Below are positions 10,484 to 21,828 of a stretch of DNA of 64,000 nt, piece after piece. The stretch is taken from positions 186,001-250,000 of the forward strand of contig JAMAHW010000058.1 in assembly GCA_023627715.1 (NCBI GenBank). The letters are read 5' to 3'. Both the position numbers and the translations under genes were made by a program. Every line of letters begins with the position of its first letter. Within the stretch, counting starts at the first letter, position 1. The DNA is from Periconia sp. R9002. Taxonomy: Eukaryota > Ascomycota > Dothideomycetes > Pleosporales > Periconiaceae. The notes below the pieces were generated by a model, which had not been told where the DNA came from, ran no database searches, and was given only the letters and a program-made list of their open reading frames with translations.

Positions 10484-11233
10484 TTCACGTTTCTTTTTTT
10501 TTCTTTTTTTCTTCGGCGTGTGCTTTTCTGCGTGTGTATCGATAGCAATGTACCATTTTTCTTAATAATCAACGATACATTCCAATGAAATCATTTTCTT
10601 GAAAACAGCAGTGACACTACAGATTCCCCCTAGAAAATGACGCACATGTGATTGTCCATAGCCATATGCAGCCTTTGAAGCTCAAAACCCGTTTTGTCTT
10701 TGTCGGTTTGCGCACATCTATTTCATATCTCAACTCAGGGATTGGTCGTCCTTTGCCGTGGCCCACTGAAATCTATGTACTATCTTAACCTATCGAACTT
10801 CCGCATAATGCAAAAACCAATTATCTTCGCATCCTACTAATAATTTTTCTTTTCGAATACTTTGTTCATAGACATTGAATAATCCCGCACACGATTGGCT
10901 TACCCACTCTACAAAATCCCAGTGCGATGGATATGATGATTCAGTATTACCATTGTCTCCATTAGCAGAAAAATCGCAAATCGGAACATTACTTTGATGC
11001 AACCCAACGTAGGAAAGAAATGAATTTTATTAACGTTTTTATAGAATATATAAAGAGGCGGCCACAACCTCATTCACTGCAACTCGCTCTTCCTCCACTG
11101 TCTACCCCCGACTCTGTCTACCATCGTCTACTCGCTCTCAGCTATTGCCATCAAGTGCTACTCGCAACCGCAATCACCTACTGCTCAACCGCTACAAACC
11201 ACTACGGCGACTTCATCAACTACTTCCAACAAG
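10484..11233. other. Intergenic, 750 bp
   Basis: It starts with a T-rich 3' flank (ttctttttttttcttttttt near 10490) after the F-box gene and ends with the TATA-bearing promoter of the next gene. No coding potential was recognised. Confidence 0.5.
11047..11055 (+). promoter_or_regulatory. TATA box of the tail-anchored protein gene
   Basis: TATATAAAG is placed 179 bases before ATG 11234. The intervening leader is rich in C and T. Confidence 0.55.
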
Positions 11234-11833
11234 ATGTCTTCCCAGGTCAACAACACAACCACCACCACCGCCCAAGAGCAGGAGCAGGAGCAGGGCCGTC
11301 CCCTCTCCCCAGCTCACCTCGGCGACACCTCGTCGCCACACATCAAGTTCGTGATGCCTACAACATCTAAGCATCACGAGTCGCCCCGCTGCTACTCCTC
11401 CTCCTCCATCTATTCCCAGGAGGAGCCCATTGTCTCTCGCGCGTCCTCTCCTGCTGACAACGGAGCGCCATCGTCCCCGGCGCAGTCAACTTCCGCCTCT
11501 ACACCACCAAGCACACCACCACCACCATCTCAGCGACCCAAGCCGACAAAATCCCGCTCACCTTCCCCGTATCCCAAAAAACGTCCTTCTCCTCCGCCAG
11601 CTTCATATCAAGGGGCGGAGTCTGGGCGGAGGAAGGTGGAGACGCAGGACAAGGGGCTTGAGAGGAGCGGTTCGGATCTTGAAGTCGGGCTGCAGAAAGC
11701 AAGTCAGCTGGAGAGTATAGAGCTGAGGCTCAAGAGGAGGAGGAAATGGGATATTATGATGATTTTGGCGGCTGTGGTGATCTTTGGGGGGTTGGGTATG
11801 GTGGTTCTGTTTTGGGTTGCTCGGAGGAAGTAG
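11234..11833 (+). CDS. Small Ser/Pro-rich tail-anchored membrane protein, unknown function
   Basis: 199 residues from ATG 11234. The N-terminal 130 residues are low-complexity: Thr runs, a QEQEQEQ stretch, Ser clusters and Pro runs near residue 95. A short charged helix follows (ESIELRLKRRRKWD), then a single hydrophobic segment (IMMILAAVVIFGGLGMVVLF) and a basic end WVARRK. This is the layout of a C-terminally anchored protein with the disordered part facing the cytosol. No family was recognised. The promoter has a good TATA box, and the coding frame is free of stops in a region where composition alone could give a long frame, so the gene is likely but not certain. Confidence 0.6.
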   Translation: MSSQVNNTTTTTAQEQEQEQGRPLSPAHLGDTSSPHIKFVMPTTSKHHESPRCYSSSSIYSQEEPIVSRASSPADNGAPSSPAQSTSASTPPSTPPPPSQRPKPTKSRSPSPYPKKRPSPPPASYQGAESGRRKVETQDKGLERSGSDLEVGLQKASQLESIELRLKRRRKWDIMMILAAVVIFGGLGMVVLFWVARRK

Positions 11834-12596
11834 AGGGTTAGATTAGGCCAGAGTATCAGGTGTAGTTGAGGGGTGAGGATCCATACATGTAGGTAAATAC
11901 ATACCTACATTGTTGATCGTGGAAGGATAGTGTGGATGTCCGGATTCACTGTGTGGAGTATTCAATCTATCTTGAGTCCGATTCTTTCCTCGTTGATCAC
12001 TTGGTGATTAGCTTATCGTGTGGTTCTACGGGTATATTCAAATGCTACGAATTGACTGGCGGGCGATTTGGGTTAACACGTGCATTCACTCGCCAAGACT
12101 TGCCACGTGAACAGTTTATTGCGTGTGCTTTGTCAATGTGTATAGCGAGAGCTATCAAAAATCAACTAATATCATTTTTTCCTGCCCATCAGGTTCGTGA
12201 TGTAACAATTTTCGCTCTCGAAATGAACCATTTCAACAGTGCACGTGTGTGTTGGACGGCCCGCTTAACGCCGGCGGGCAGTGAGTGGTGATGGAAGCTC
12301 ATCAGAAGCTCACCGAAACGTTCGACGAGCGCTGGCAGATGACAAACAACCACCAATCCAGGCATCCGCCACCCGCTCAACCTCTTCCCTCTCTTTCTCT
12401 TTCTCTTCCATCCACCCATTTTGGTTTTCCTCCTCCCATGACGGGCGTCTTCTCCATGTCGCCTGCCTTTGGGTCGCCGCTCTGACGTACCTAACCCACC
12501 ACATCTCACCATCGTACCGCCGTACCGCCGCCACAACCTCTGTCCACGCCATTCAACCTCCCTTCTCCCCAAACATCCTCTTCAAACACGCCGATC
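11834..12596. other. Intergenic, 763 bp
   Basis: 3' flank of the tail-anchored gene and promoter of the HECT ligase gene. The right half is strongly pyrimidine-rich (cctcttccctctctttctct near 12380). No further gene was seen. Confidence 0.5.
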
Positions 12597-15500
12597 ATGT
12601 TCCCAAGCTTTTCGGGAAACACGCGGCGGCCGCGCCAGGTCAACCTTGGAGGACGAAAATCCCACGCATTTGGCAGCACCGGAGCCGGCGCCGGATCCCA
12701 GGCCACTCTTGATCGCGCCCAGCAAGACCGAGCCCAGAGGCAGCGCGAACGCGAGTCGCTCAAGGCTGCAAAGACGATACAGAGAGTTTGGAGGGGCTAT
12801 CGGACGAGGGAGAAGCTCGCAGACCAGCTACGGACAGATTGGGATACTGTTGAAGGTTCGGCTGCGCCATCGCCAGATAGGCCATATGTTTCCGAGGAAG
12901 AGGCGTACGCTCAGCTGCTCCGGCTCGTACAGTTTGCGAGCACCCACAACCCAGAAGATGTCGCTAGGATACGCCGATTTTCATCCCGTCAGATATCGAC
13001 GGTGCGGGAGTTGAGCCTGGAAGTCGGTGGTGCATGGGCATCAGCCTACCTGAAGCTGGAGAAGGTGATTCTCGGTGTTGTTGAGCGGCAGCTCGGTTCG
13101 CCGTCAGCCTCCCCACCTTCTTCTCTAGATACCGTTAGAGAGCTCCTCGTTATACTTCGATTCCTTGCGGAGCAGATACCGGCTGAAACGTCGCAAAATG
13201 CCCAACGATACTACAAAACCCTTGCTCGTGTCACCTCCCGAATACCATTTGAAGATGCATCAGACGGGAATAAGGCTCTCCTGGTTGGTCTCGTTGACGC
13301 CATCATTGCGCCCTTGACCAAGATGTCCAGTCATGTGTTAAATGCGTACGAAGCTTTCGGTTACAACTTTTTGCCACTTGCAGCCTTGAACGTAGACGGA
13401 AGCTCCCCGCTCGCAATCAAGTTCCGGGACTCGTTAGCAGATGCAATCAACTATAAACTCCTGGCGAATGCTCTGGCAACATCTTTCAAAGAAACAAACT
13501 GGAAATCCCGCCCTGAGCTAGCAGACACAGCGGACCGGCTGCGTCTGCTGGGCTCCTTCATCTACCTCCATCGATTTGCCCATAATTTTGATTCTCCGAA
13601 AGCGTACTCCGTCCACAAAGATTTTGTTACCGTCGTCTCGCTTCTCTTGAACTCCCTACCTACTAATATAATAGAAGGCTCGGCATCGGATGATAGTGAC
13701 CAGGATATAGAGCAAGAAGGGCCTGTCAACGATTTCCTGCGAGAGCAAATATTATCTTTGGTAAACCAGGAAGGTATCGGCAATCTTCTATCTGGATCAT
13801 CGCAGTCTTCCGACACGACCGAGGATGAGAAGGTGGAGGAAGCTAGGCAGCTTGCTAATTACGCGTTGGCTTTGCTGCGCTTTTTCCCTCGCCGAGGCGA
13901 TGAGATACGCATGTGGTTGTATATCGGGCCCTCGGAGGCTCGCACCGAAAAAGGCTCGTCGAGGAAGCTGCCTGCGATACGGTATTTTTGGGAGGCATCG
14001 AAGCGCTCATCCATATTTACCACAATATCCCAAAATTCGCGAGCGGCTGTCAACCTACTGCGCCCCAAGGCAGCCAGTGCAGATGATTCTACAGGGCGAG
14101 GTGTACAACAACCTGCATGGCAAGCTCCGCGACAGGAGATCGATCAAGAGGCGGTCATCGCGGATGAATGGCGCGTCATTCTAGTGTTTCTTGAGCTGTA
14201 CACGTTCGTCTTGAAGGTGACGGATGACGAAGAATTTTTCGCAGGCGGTCGAGATATGTATTCTGGGGAGATTCGCGACAACTCGCTTCCGCTGGCTGAG
14301 GTTAAGGACCTAACCACATTCCTCAAAAATCTCGGCTTCACGCTCTACTATAATGCCTCCGACATCAATGCCCCCGAGGAGCGCGAGTCGAGTAGCACAA
14401 GCCTCAGCTTCTTCAGCCCTAGAGCACCCGGTTCGCAGCCACAGAAGCAAGCTGAGCCGTCGGTCGGCGGAGTGGCCGGTCTGAGTTTAGATTACGTGAA
14501 GGGACTTGTGACTGGCCTTGTGCGTATGGTATACGAGCGTGATTCGCGGCGAAAGTTCCTGCCCGCAGATCAGTGGCTGATGTCATCAAGGCTTGACATG
14601 ACAGGCTTTATTCCTGCCGTAGTAGAAGAGGAGGAAAGCAGGCACAAGATCCAGGAGGAGGATGCTGAGGATGAAGACGAGGAAGAGGAGGACTTTGACG
14701 ATACCCCTCAGCTAATCGGAACTTCCCGTACACAAGCACAGCGTAGACTGGAGCGGTTACAGCGACAACAGCGAAAGGCCTCTCGCAGGCGGTATCTACA
14801 GGCCGTCGCCCCTCGCTTGGAGATATTGCAAAATATGCCATTCTTCATTCCCTTTACCACCCGTGTGCAAATCTTCCGCGAGTTTGTGCACCTCGATATG
14901 GTGAGTCACACGCCCCTTTCATTGTCTTACAGCATATTCTAACAATACTCTGCAGACCAAACGCAGGGGTAGTCTCGACCCCGAATCGTGGCGACTGGGA
15001 ATCATGCAACGTCACGATGCCGTTGCGCAATTTGAAAAGCACACTGCGCGAATTAGGCGAGAGCATGAGTTCGATGATGCCTTTGCACAATTCTACCAAC
15101 TCGGTCAGGGCCTCAAAGAGCCAATTCAAATCACTTTTGTCGACCAGTTCGATCAGGCCGAGGCCGGCATTGACGGCGGTGGTGTAACGAAAGAGTTCCT
15201 AACCAGCGTCACGAGCCGAGCGTTCATGCCGACGGATGGCATCAACATGTTTGTGGAGAACGATCAGCATCTGCTCTATCCGAACCCCGTGGCGGTAGAG
15301 GAGCTCAAAGAACGCTTGCGGAGAGTCGGGATCGCCGAGCACTCCCCTGAGTTCCGGCAACAAATTTCGGAATTTCTGCAGCGGTACGAGTTCTTGGGCC
15401 GCATCATCGGTAAATGCATGTATGAGGGCATCTTAGTGGATGTCAACTTCGCTCCCTTTTTCCTCCGAAAATGGGCCCTGACTGGCGGCGCCGGTTCCGC

Positions 15501-16251
15501 ACCCAACGAATCCGGATACCGGCCCACCCTTAACGATCTGCGGGATCTCGACGAGGGACTCTACCAGGGCCTGCATCAGCTCAAAAACTACCCCGGCGAC
15601 GTCGAAGACTTCTCGCTAAACTTCACCGTCACCGACACCATCACCGTGGACCCTGTGTCCAAAAAGACTAAAGCCATAACCAAAGAACTCAAAGCCGATG
15701 GCGCCAACACGCCCGTCACCAACCAAAACCGTCTTGTCTACATCAGCTACATGGCCCGGCACCGCCTCCAAAACCAACCCTACCTCCAAACCGCCGCTTT
15801 CCTTCGCGGCCTCAGTAGCATGATCCAGCCTTCGTGGCTCTCCATGTTCAATCAAGCCGAGCTCCAAACCCTCATCGGCGGCACCTCGACCTCCATCGAC
15901 GTCGAGGACCTTCGTCGCAACACGACCTATGGCGGAACCTACGTCATCGGCGACGACGGGCTCGAACACCCCACCGTCCAACTCTTCTGGAAAACAATGC
16001 ACAGCCTCTCCGACGACGAACGTCGCGCGGTCCTCAAATTCGTGACTTCGACCCCGCGCGCGCCCTTGCTTGGGTTCGGGACCTTGAATCCGAGGTTCAA
16101 CATTCGCGATGCTGGGAGCGATCAGGAGAGGCTCCCCAGTACGAGCACGTGCGTCAATCTTCTCAAGCTTCCCATGTATAAGACCGAAGAGCTGCTCAAG
16201 GAGAAGTTGCTGTATAGTGTCTTTTCAGGGGCTGGGTTTGACTTGAGCTGA
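12597..16251 (+). CDS. HUL5: HECT-type E3 ubiquitin ligase, HUL5/UBE3C family
   Basis: Exons 12597-14900 and 14956-16251; the 55-nt intron (gtgagt...tgcag) is in phase 0. 1199 residues, close to the family's usual 900-1200. An IQ-type motif (AAKTIQRVWRGYRTREK) lies at about residues 57-73, as in UBE3B/UBE3C/Hul5. An acidic stretch near residues 680-700 and a basic helix (RRLERLQRQQRKASRRR) precede the HECT domain. The HECT domain fills the last 370 or so residues, including FVDQFDQAEAGIDGGGVTKEF and the active-site STSTCVNLLKLP (Cys1167, 32 residues from the end). In yeast Hul5 is a proteasome-associated E4-like ligase that extends ubiquitin chains and helps clear misfolded proteins. That role is expected here by family. 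Confidence 0.93.
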
Positions 16252-16550
16252 GCGTGACGTGAATGGATGGGTTTGGACGTGATGAGCAGAGTAGAGTAGT
16301 TATGAGATTACAATGCATATTTTTTTTGGTTGGAATGGATTGATAGATAGACGCGAATGTACAGTTTATGATTTTCATCTCTGTGTATGTGTGTCTGTAT
16401 CCGTATCCATCACTCACTCAACCACTAACCCTCCCCCAGTCCCCATCTACACTTACACAGAAGAATCCACATCCCGTTTATTATCAAACCCTACACCTAC
16501 CTTCTTGCACTTTCGGCGACTCCGTTCCTCCCCTACCTCCGCCTTCTATC
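16252..16550. other. 3' flank of HUL5-like gene
   Basis: About 300 bases of C/T- and A-rich non-coding sequence with no recognisable gene. It ends at an 18-bp palindrome (16551-16568) that abuts the AT-rich element. Confidence 0.5.
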
Positions 16551-16568
16551 TATAGGTATATACCTATA
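16551..16568. repeat. 18-bp perfect palindrome at the left edge of the AT-rich element
   Basis: TATAGGTATATACCTATA reads the same on both strands. It overlaps by two bases the left copy of the 15-bp direct repeat that brackets the RIP-mutated tract, so it may be the original target site. Confidence 0.6.
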
Positions 16569-16581
16569 TAAGACGGAGCAT
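16567..16581 (+). repeat. Left copy of 15-bp direct repeat (possible target-site duplication)
   Basis: TATAAGACGGAGCAT is identical to 17750-17764. Exact 15-bp direct repeats on both sides of a mutated tract fit the variable-length target-site duplications left by non-LTR retrotransposons, though other origins are possible. Confidence 0.6.
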
Positions 16582-17749
16582 GACCCTGCTGCTAAAGTGG
16601 CAGTACTTAGGAATATTTTAACACTCTTTTTTTATAATACTAATATATCTCTCTTATTTTAAAACTATATTATATTATATTATATAGCGCTTAACTATAG
16701 TTATTTTCTTTAGTACTACTCTTAATTAATAACTCTATATTTATTTACTATCCTATTTATCCTCCTACCCTCTTTTAATAATATCTCTAGATATACTTAC
16801 GTACGTCTCTTAGCTACTCTAACTATAATCTATTTCTTTTAAAATAGCTAGCTATTTTTAAAAAGTTACTAATTAAGTAGAGTTCTTTATTTTTACTAAG
16901 TTCTTAATACTTTTTTTTTTATAGTTTATTCTCTCTACTAAGCGCTTAAGTTAGAAAAGCTAGTATTTAATAAACTTTAAGTTAGATTTAAAGCCTAGTT
17001 CTACTTTATTATTATTTATCTCTACTACTTTTAGCTATAGAAATACTCTAAGTTAATATAAAAAAACTAGCTTTTAGTACGTATTATTTAGATCTATAAT
17101 TTATTTTACTTTTATAAAGTATTTTTTAGCGTTTTCTTTACTATTCTTTTATTAAAGTAGTTTTTAAATACTTAGTAGTAGGCTTTAATTATAGTATATA
17201 GCTATAGTAGAATTATCTAAAGGTCCTAGTATTATACACTTTAGTATTATATTTCTAAAGTACTAGGTATCTAGTAGTTCTTTTTAGGCTTACGTCTTAG
17301 TTTTAATATTAGATATTATTTTAGTATTAGAAATTATATTATTTAGAAGATTAGTACTAGTAGTAGTTATCTTAACTTATAAAAGTAATTTTTACCTTTT
17401 TTTATATATTAAAGAGTATTAAATTAATAATTTATATATTTTATAGCCTAGCGTAATTCTATAGTATAAGTATTATACTTAGATACGCTAGGCTACTACC
17501 TACGTATAAAAACGTAATAAATAATAATCTATTAGTTAGTAGTATAGAAAAAGAAAGGTAGAAGTTAAGTAGTAAATAGTTAATAGAACTATAAGATAGA
17601 GTTTTACTAACTAAAATTATTATATAATTTTATTACGTACGCACTTAGTTACCTATATACCTATCTTAGCTAAAGACGTTTACCTAGTATGCCCCTACTA
17701 TATATTAATACCTAAGGTAGTATTACTCTATAAGGATTAATATTAAATT
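16582..17749. mobile_element. RIP-degraded repeat element (about 1.17 kb), probably a transposon remnant
   Basis: The tract is extremely AT-rich and has almost lost the dinucleotides CA and TG. From about 16610 to 17749 I find CA only three times (near 16622, 17237, 17642) and TG once (near 17690), while CG, CT and AG persist (gcgctt, acgtacg, ctctt). This is the expected result of repeat-induced point mutation, which changes CpA to TpA on both strands. No reading frame survives, so the original element cannot be named. The first 25 bases inside the left repeat (gaccctgctgctaaagtggc onward) are not mutated. The length suggests a truncated copy or a small non-autonomous element. Exact 15-bp direct repeats bracket it. 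Confidence 0.85.
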
Positions 17750-17764
17750 TATAAGACGGAGCAT
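17750..17764 (+). repeat. Right copy of 15-bp direct repeat
   Basis: TATAAGACGGAGCAT, identical to 16567-16581, lies exactly where the AT-rich composition stops. Confidence 0.6.
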
Positions 17765-18504
17765 TCATCACCCCGTCCGTCGTCTATAAGCTAAACTTTA
17801 AACTTTCCTTATTTATGTTGTTTGTGCGACCGACTAACTGGTCGACCGGTCGACTGAATTGGGTGATTATAAAGTGGAGACGCATCTTTTTTTATAGAGA
17901 GGTTTGGGGGTTTAGGATTGGTGTTACGTGAGTTTAGGTATAGGTGTAGGTATAGGTAGAGTTCGTTTTTTGGGGGCAGGTGTCAGATAAACGTTTGTGT
18001 ATGTGTGTGCGTGGTTTTTTATAAGGAGGGGAGGGGGGGAGTTGCGGCTTTTACTGTTTTTTTCTGTGGAAGATGGGGTAAGAGGGGGAAGAGGGTAGGG
18101 GTGTGATCAAGGTAGCTGTGCAGTTGGGTTGGTTGGATGGGTGAAAAATACGCAACGAAGAACGACTTTTTAACACATTTTTTTTTCTCTGCCTGGGGTA
18201 CTAAATCTATCTTTGCTTGATTTCTTTCTTGGTTGTTTGTGTATATATGGACCTCTGGGTGTATGTATGTATGTGTCCCAAACCGTCCGTGCTATCTACC
18301 CTGGAAGTCTCGATGGAGAGAAGGGGGGAGGAAGGAAGGGGTGTGGGGGGTGTGATTTGAGGCCTTCGTTCTTGTGAGTGGGTATGGTGTGTAGGGGGAA
18401 GAAGCCGATTTTCTTGTAAAGTCCATCTTCACCATAATGTCTCTACCAACCAATAACCCCCTCTTCACCGTGAACGTCACACCAACCACAAATTGCAGTG
18501 TCAA
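17765..18504. other. Intergenic, G/T-rich, with a SalI-type palindrome
   Basis: Normal-composition sequence between the RIP tract and the 3' end of the first GTPase gene. GTCGACCGGTCGAC (17841-17854) is a perfect 14-bp palindrome preceded by related CGACCGAC. The remainder is G/T-rich on the plus strand, consistent with the 3' flank of a minus-strand gene. No gene was seen. Confidence 0.5.
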
Positions 18505-21500
18505 CTAGGAAAGCTGACCAGGTTGATACCGCCGATTCTTGCATCGCTCGAGCCGCGCCTGGATCTCCTCCTTGAGGAATTTGCGCTGCTCCGGCAACGC
18601 AGCCAGAAGCGCATCGCGGGCATTTTTCGCCTCCCTGCAGTCGTCTCCATCGGTAGAGCACACGCGGTCCACATCCCCCTGCAAGTCACTAAAGATCTTG
18701 TCCACCTCCTCGCCAAGAGCTTTAAACCGACCCATAACCATTTCTCCGCTGAAGTCACGGAACGCCTGCGTGTCTATCGGCTGGAAAACACCGTCTTCCT
18801 GGTTCGAGGAAAGCAGGCGCTCGAGGGTTTTGCATCGCAAGTCATGGAGTTTTTCATCTATCGTTTTTCTAATTAGTTTTTGTTCTTGTCCATTATAGGG
18901 AGCGCTGCGGAAAGAGTCTTACGCTTCGTCTTTTTGATATTGCGAGCAGTGTCGTAAATTTTGACAAGCCCATTCTTCAGATAAGAGTCTGAATTCTCGA
19001 CGTCGCAGGCCTTGTTACCGATATCCCTGCTCGACATTAGTAAAATGCTACGCCATGCAAGAAAATAAAGCATCGGCTGAACATATGACTTACAAGATTC
19101 CCCTTGCCAAATCTTGCTGAAACTCCTGGCATACAATGTCGACCTGACTTCGTCTGTTCCCAAGATTACTCTTGAATGCTTGTACAATACCCGACATAGA
19201 GGCCGTAGGGTCGTCTATATATTTGTTAGCACATGCTCCTTGGGAAATAGGTTGTCTAAGAAACTTACTATCAAGAGTGGACTCAAGAGTCTCGATGGCT
19301 GCATGGAGACCCTTCGAAATGTTCGCGGCGGGGATTGCGGACTTGTCACTATACAACGCTTCAAAAAGAGGAGTAAGAGCTTCTTTCACAGGGGCATTCA
19401 GCTGCTTGTTCCAGTCTTGTAACTTGCCATTTTTCGGTTTGTGAACACCTACGTAACGTTAGTGGAATCGCACCCAATTGAGCCTGACCCGTAAACTTGC
19501 CGTTGTTCCTTACGAATGCCATGTGGCTTGGTGGTTTAATCTATAGCAATTTAGCTTGCGAAAACAAAATTCATGGTTGAGAAGCACTCTACTTACGCTC
19601 TTCCAATCATCGCACTTTTTACTGGCTTTAAGGACCCAAGCTCCAATGTTCCCACCTACATCATGTCAGAAAATAGTATTATGTTGGTGCAGGCAACCTA
19701 CGAATCTGTTTCAGTGTGCCTTCGATTTCGACATCGAAGAAATGCTTTGCTTCGCTTGTAATAATTGTTCTCACGTCCTGGGAGGGTCAGTACGTCGCAA
19801 TGAGGTTTGAGAATACACTTACTTTGCGAGCGTCCAAGAATTTCTGGTTGAGTTCCTCCTTGCGCTTTAGTTTGGTTTGACTCGCGGAGATCTCGACTGT
19901 GTTGAGAGCCGCTTCGAGTTGGGTGTAACAGTGATGGTGAAGGGCGCTGAACTTGCCATTGGAGGGTATGCCGATGATATGATCTCTTAACGCAAGGATT
20001 TGGGTCGCCTCCACACTTAGCTCTGGGCGTTGGCTACGCTTAAACCCTGCGAGATAGATCATGAAATGTTTGTTTGATACGCAGAACATCGGGAGGGTGA
20101 CATGATCCTTGGTGCTTCTTTCGTACCACTTCTGCAGGTTTTCTTCCGTGTCTCGGTTGCGAGCGACCACCCTTATCTCGAATTTGGCTGATAGAGCATT
20201 TTTCTCTGCTTCGGTTGACTCTTGTTTTTGAGCCAGTAACTGAGCGAGTTGTGCTCCTGATCCTGAACACGTTGTGTCATTCTGAAATCTTTTCTGAAGT
20301 TTTTTCTGTAAGCGATTGATCTTTTTTATCTTCTGCTTGGCTTCTTCCTCTTGTTGTTTAAGTTTGAGAAGCCTCATCTTCTCTTGTGGGGTGAGTTTGT
20401 ATCTATTTTGGCCCTCCATGTCCAAGTCGTCTGAATACGTGCATACCACTATGCAAGCACCGGATCGCCTCCGTCGATATGCTTCCAGCATTTCGTTGCG
20501 AAGCCCCTTATCATCTTTGGCTCGGTCGATCTTCTTTACGATGAGGGTGACATCAGTCGTTTCCAGGTATTCCTTTGCGTTTTGCACCCTGAATTCTCTT
20601 ACATCCGAGATACCGGGGCAGTCGGCTAGGATGATGTTCTGTTCGAGAAGTGGAGATCGAAAGCTTATCTTTACCTTTTTAATTAACGACCAGGTGATGC
20701 ATTGGAGCCTTCTTTCGGTGATGGTCGTTCCCTCCCTTGTGGTTGTGTATTCTCTGATAAGGGGACCCTCTTCTGTGCTTGTGTAGTTGCGAACTTCATC
20801 TCTCAATTCCTTTGCGGTGTTGGCGTTAATGCAGATGGAATCTGTTCCGTCTCTGATGATCGCATCCAGGATGTCCCCCGTCCACTTCTCAAGCTGTCGC
20901 AAAACAGATGAATCATTCGGCGATGTGGCCTGCCTTAAAAATTCTTCTGGGTCTGAAAATGCCTCGTTTCCCTTGAAAAGATCATTGAACACTTCAAGCG
21001 CAGTATCGTAGTGTGCTCTGTAGGCCTCCAGAGCCTCATATTCCACGTCCTCGGAAGCATTGTTGTATTCATAGCAATCACGAAAGAACTTTTGAATCTG
21101 ACTGGTGCATGCTGCGCGGCTGAGATATTGTATCTCAGCCTTGAAGGAGCTCTCTTGCCTGGTTGCCTGTACAAACTCTTGAATCACAGGCGAAACACTC
21201 TGGGAGTCGTTGCCCTGTAAGAGAAATTAGTTTCTGACACTGTTAACGAAAGAATTCAACATACCCAGTCGCAAATGTCATAGCCCAAGACCGCATTCAT
21301 GAGTGACGACTTGCCCTGGCCGGCATCTCCATAGAATGTAACTTTAGTCGGTCTCGTCTCGCTTGGAACTTGCCGACTCTTCTTGAACAGTTCAATCAAG
21401 TGCTGAGTTTCGTTATCTTGATATGCGCTGCCTTCAAGATGCTCGAGCATGCGATCACAGAGTTTCTTGACATTTTCCTTAACTTTGTCCGCTTCGGGAT

Positions 21501-21828
21501 GGTAGATTGGCAACTCCGGTAAATCTAGCTGGTGTAGCTCAAGGGGTGGAACGCGTTGGTCTTCACTGATCAATTCCTCATCATCGCTAGATTCTAAGTC
21601 GATGTCGCTCAGGTCATCAACTGTGAAAATTTTAGCATACTTTCAACAGTCTTCGCAGGTGGTATTACCTTTTCTTCTCTTCAGTGGTTGATCGACCTCA
21701 TTGTCCACCGGATGCTTTCGCAGAGCACCGCGATCCGGCTGCCACGTGACTCGTCCACTCATCTCCTCCCTCTGCGCAGGCGGCGTCTCCTCCGGCTCAA
21801 ACAGCGGACTCGTATAACGACGTTCCAT
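18505..21828 (-). CDS. Large SLIP-GC-like (dynamin-superfamily-type) GTPase, copy 1, 950 residues
   Basis: Ten exons on the minus strand: 21828-21669, 21620-21265, 21214-19823, 19777-19702, 19655-19597, 19540-19489, 19448-19269, 19214-19094, 19026-18923, 18857-18505. All junctions are GT-AG and keep frame; the 40-nt intron at 19488-19449 is required because the alternative donor gives a stop. The P-loop GDAGQGKSS starts at residue 151 and G3 is DCPG at 370-373. G4 reads TYSD (431-434), with Tyr where TKxD has Lys. The G2 region reads SVSP where the paralogue has SVTY. A Lys/Gln-rich helical insert follows G4. A later segment (HMAFVRNNGKFTG...DWNKQL) is shared with copy 2 and resembles vertebrate nuclear GTPase SLIP-GC. 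The N-terminus has a basic patch KRRKG. Cellular role in fungi is unknown; nuclear localisation is inferred. Confidence 0.85.

Noticed and set aside
19489..19515. Alternative donor GTAAGG in GTPase copy 1, 27 bases upstream of the one chosen
   Set aside because: Using it shifts the next exon into a frame with an early stop and loses the segment shared with copy 2.
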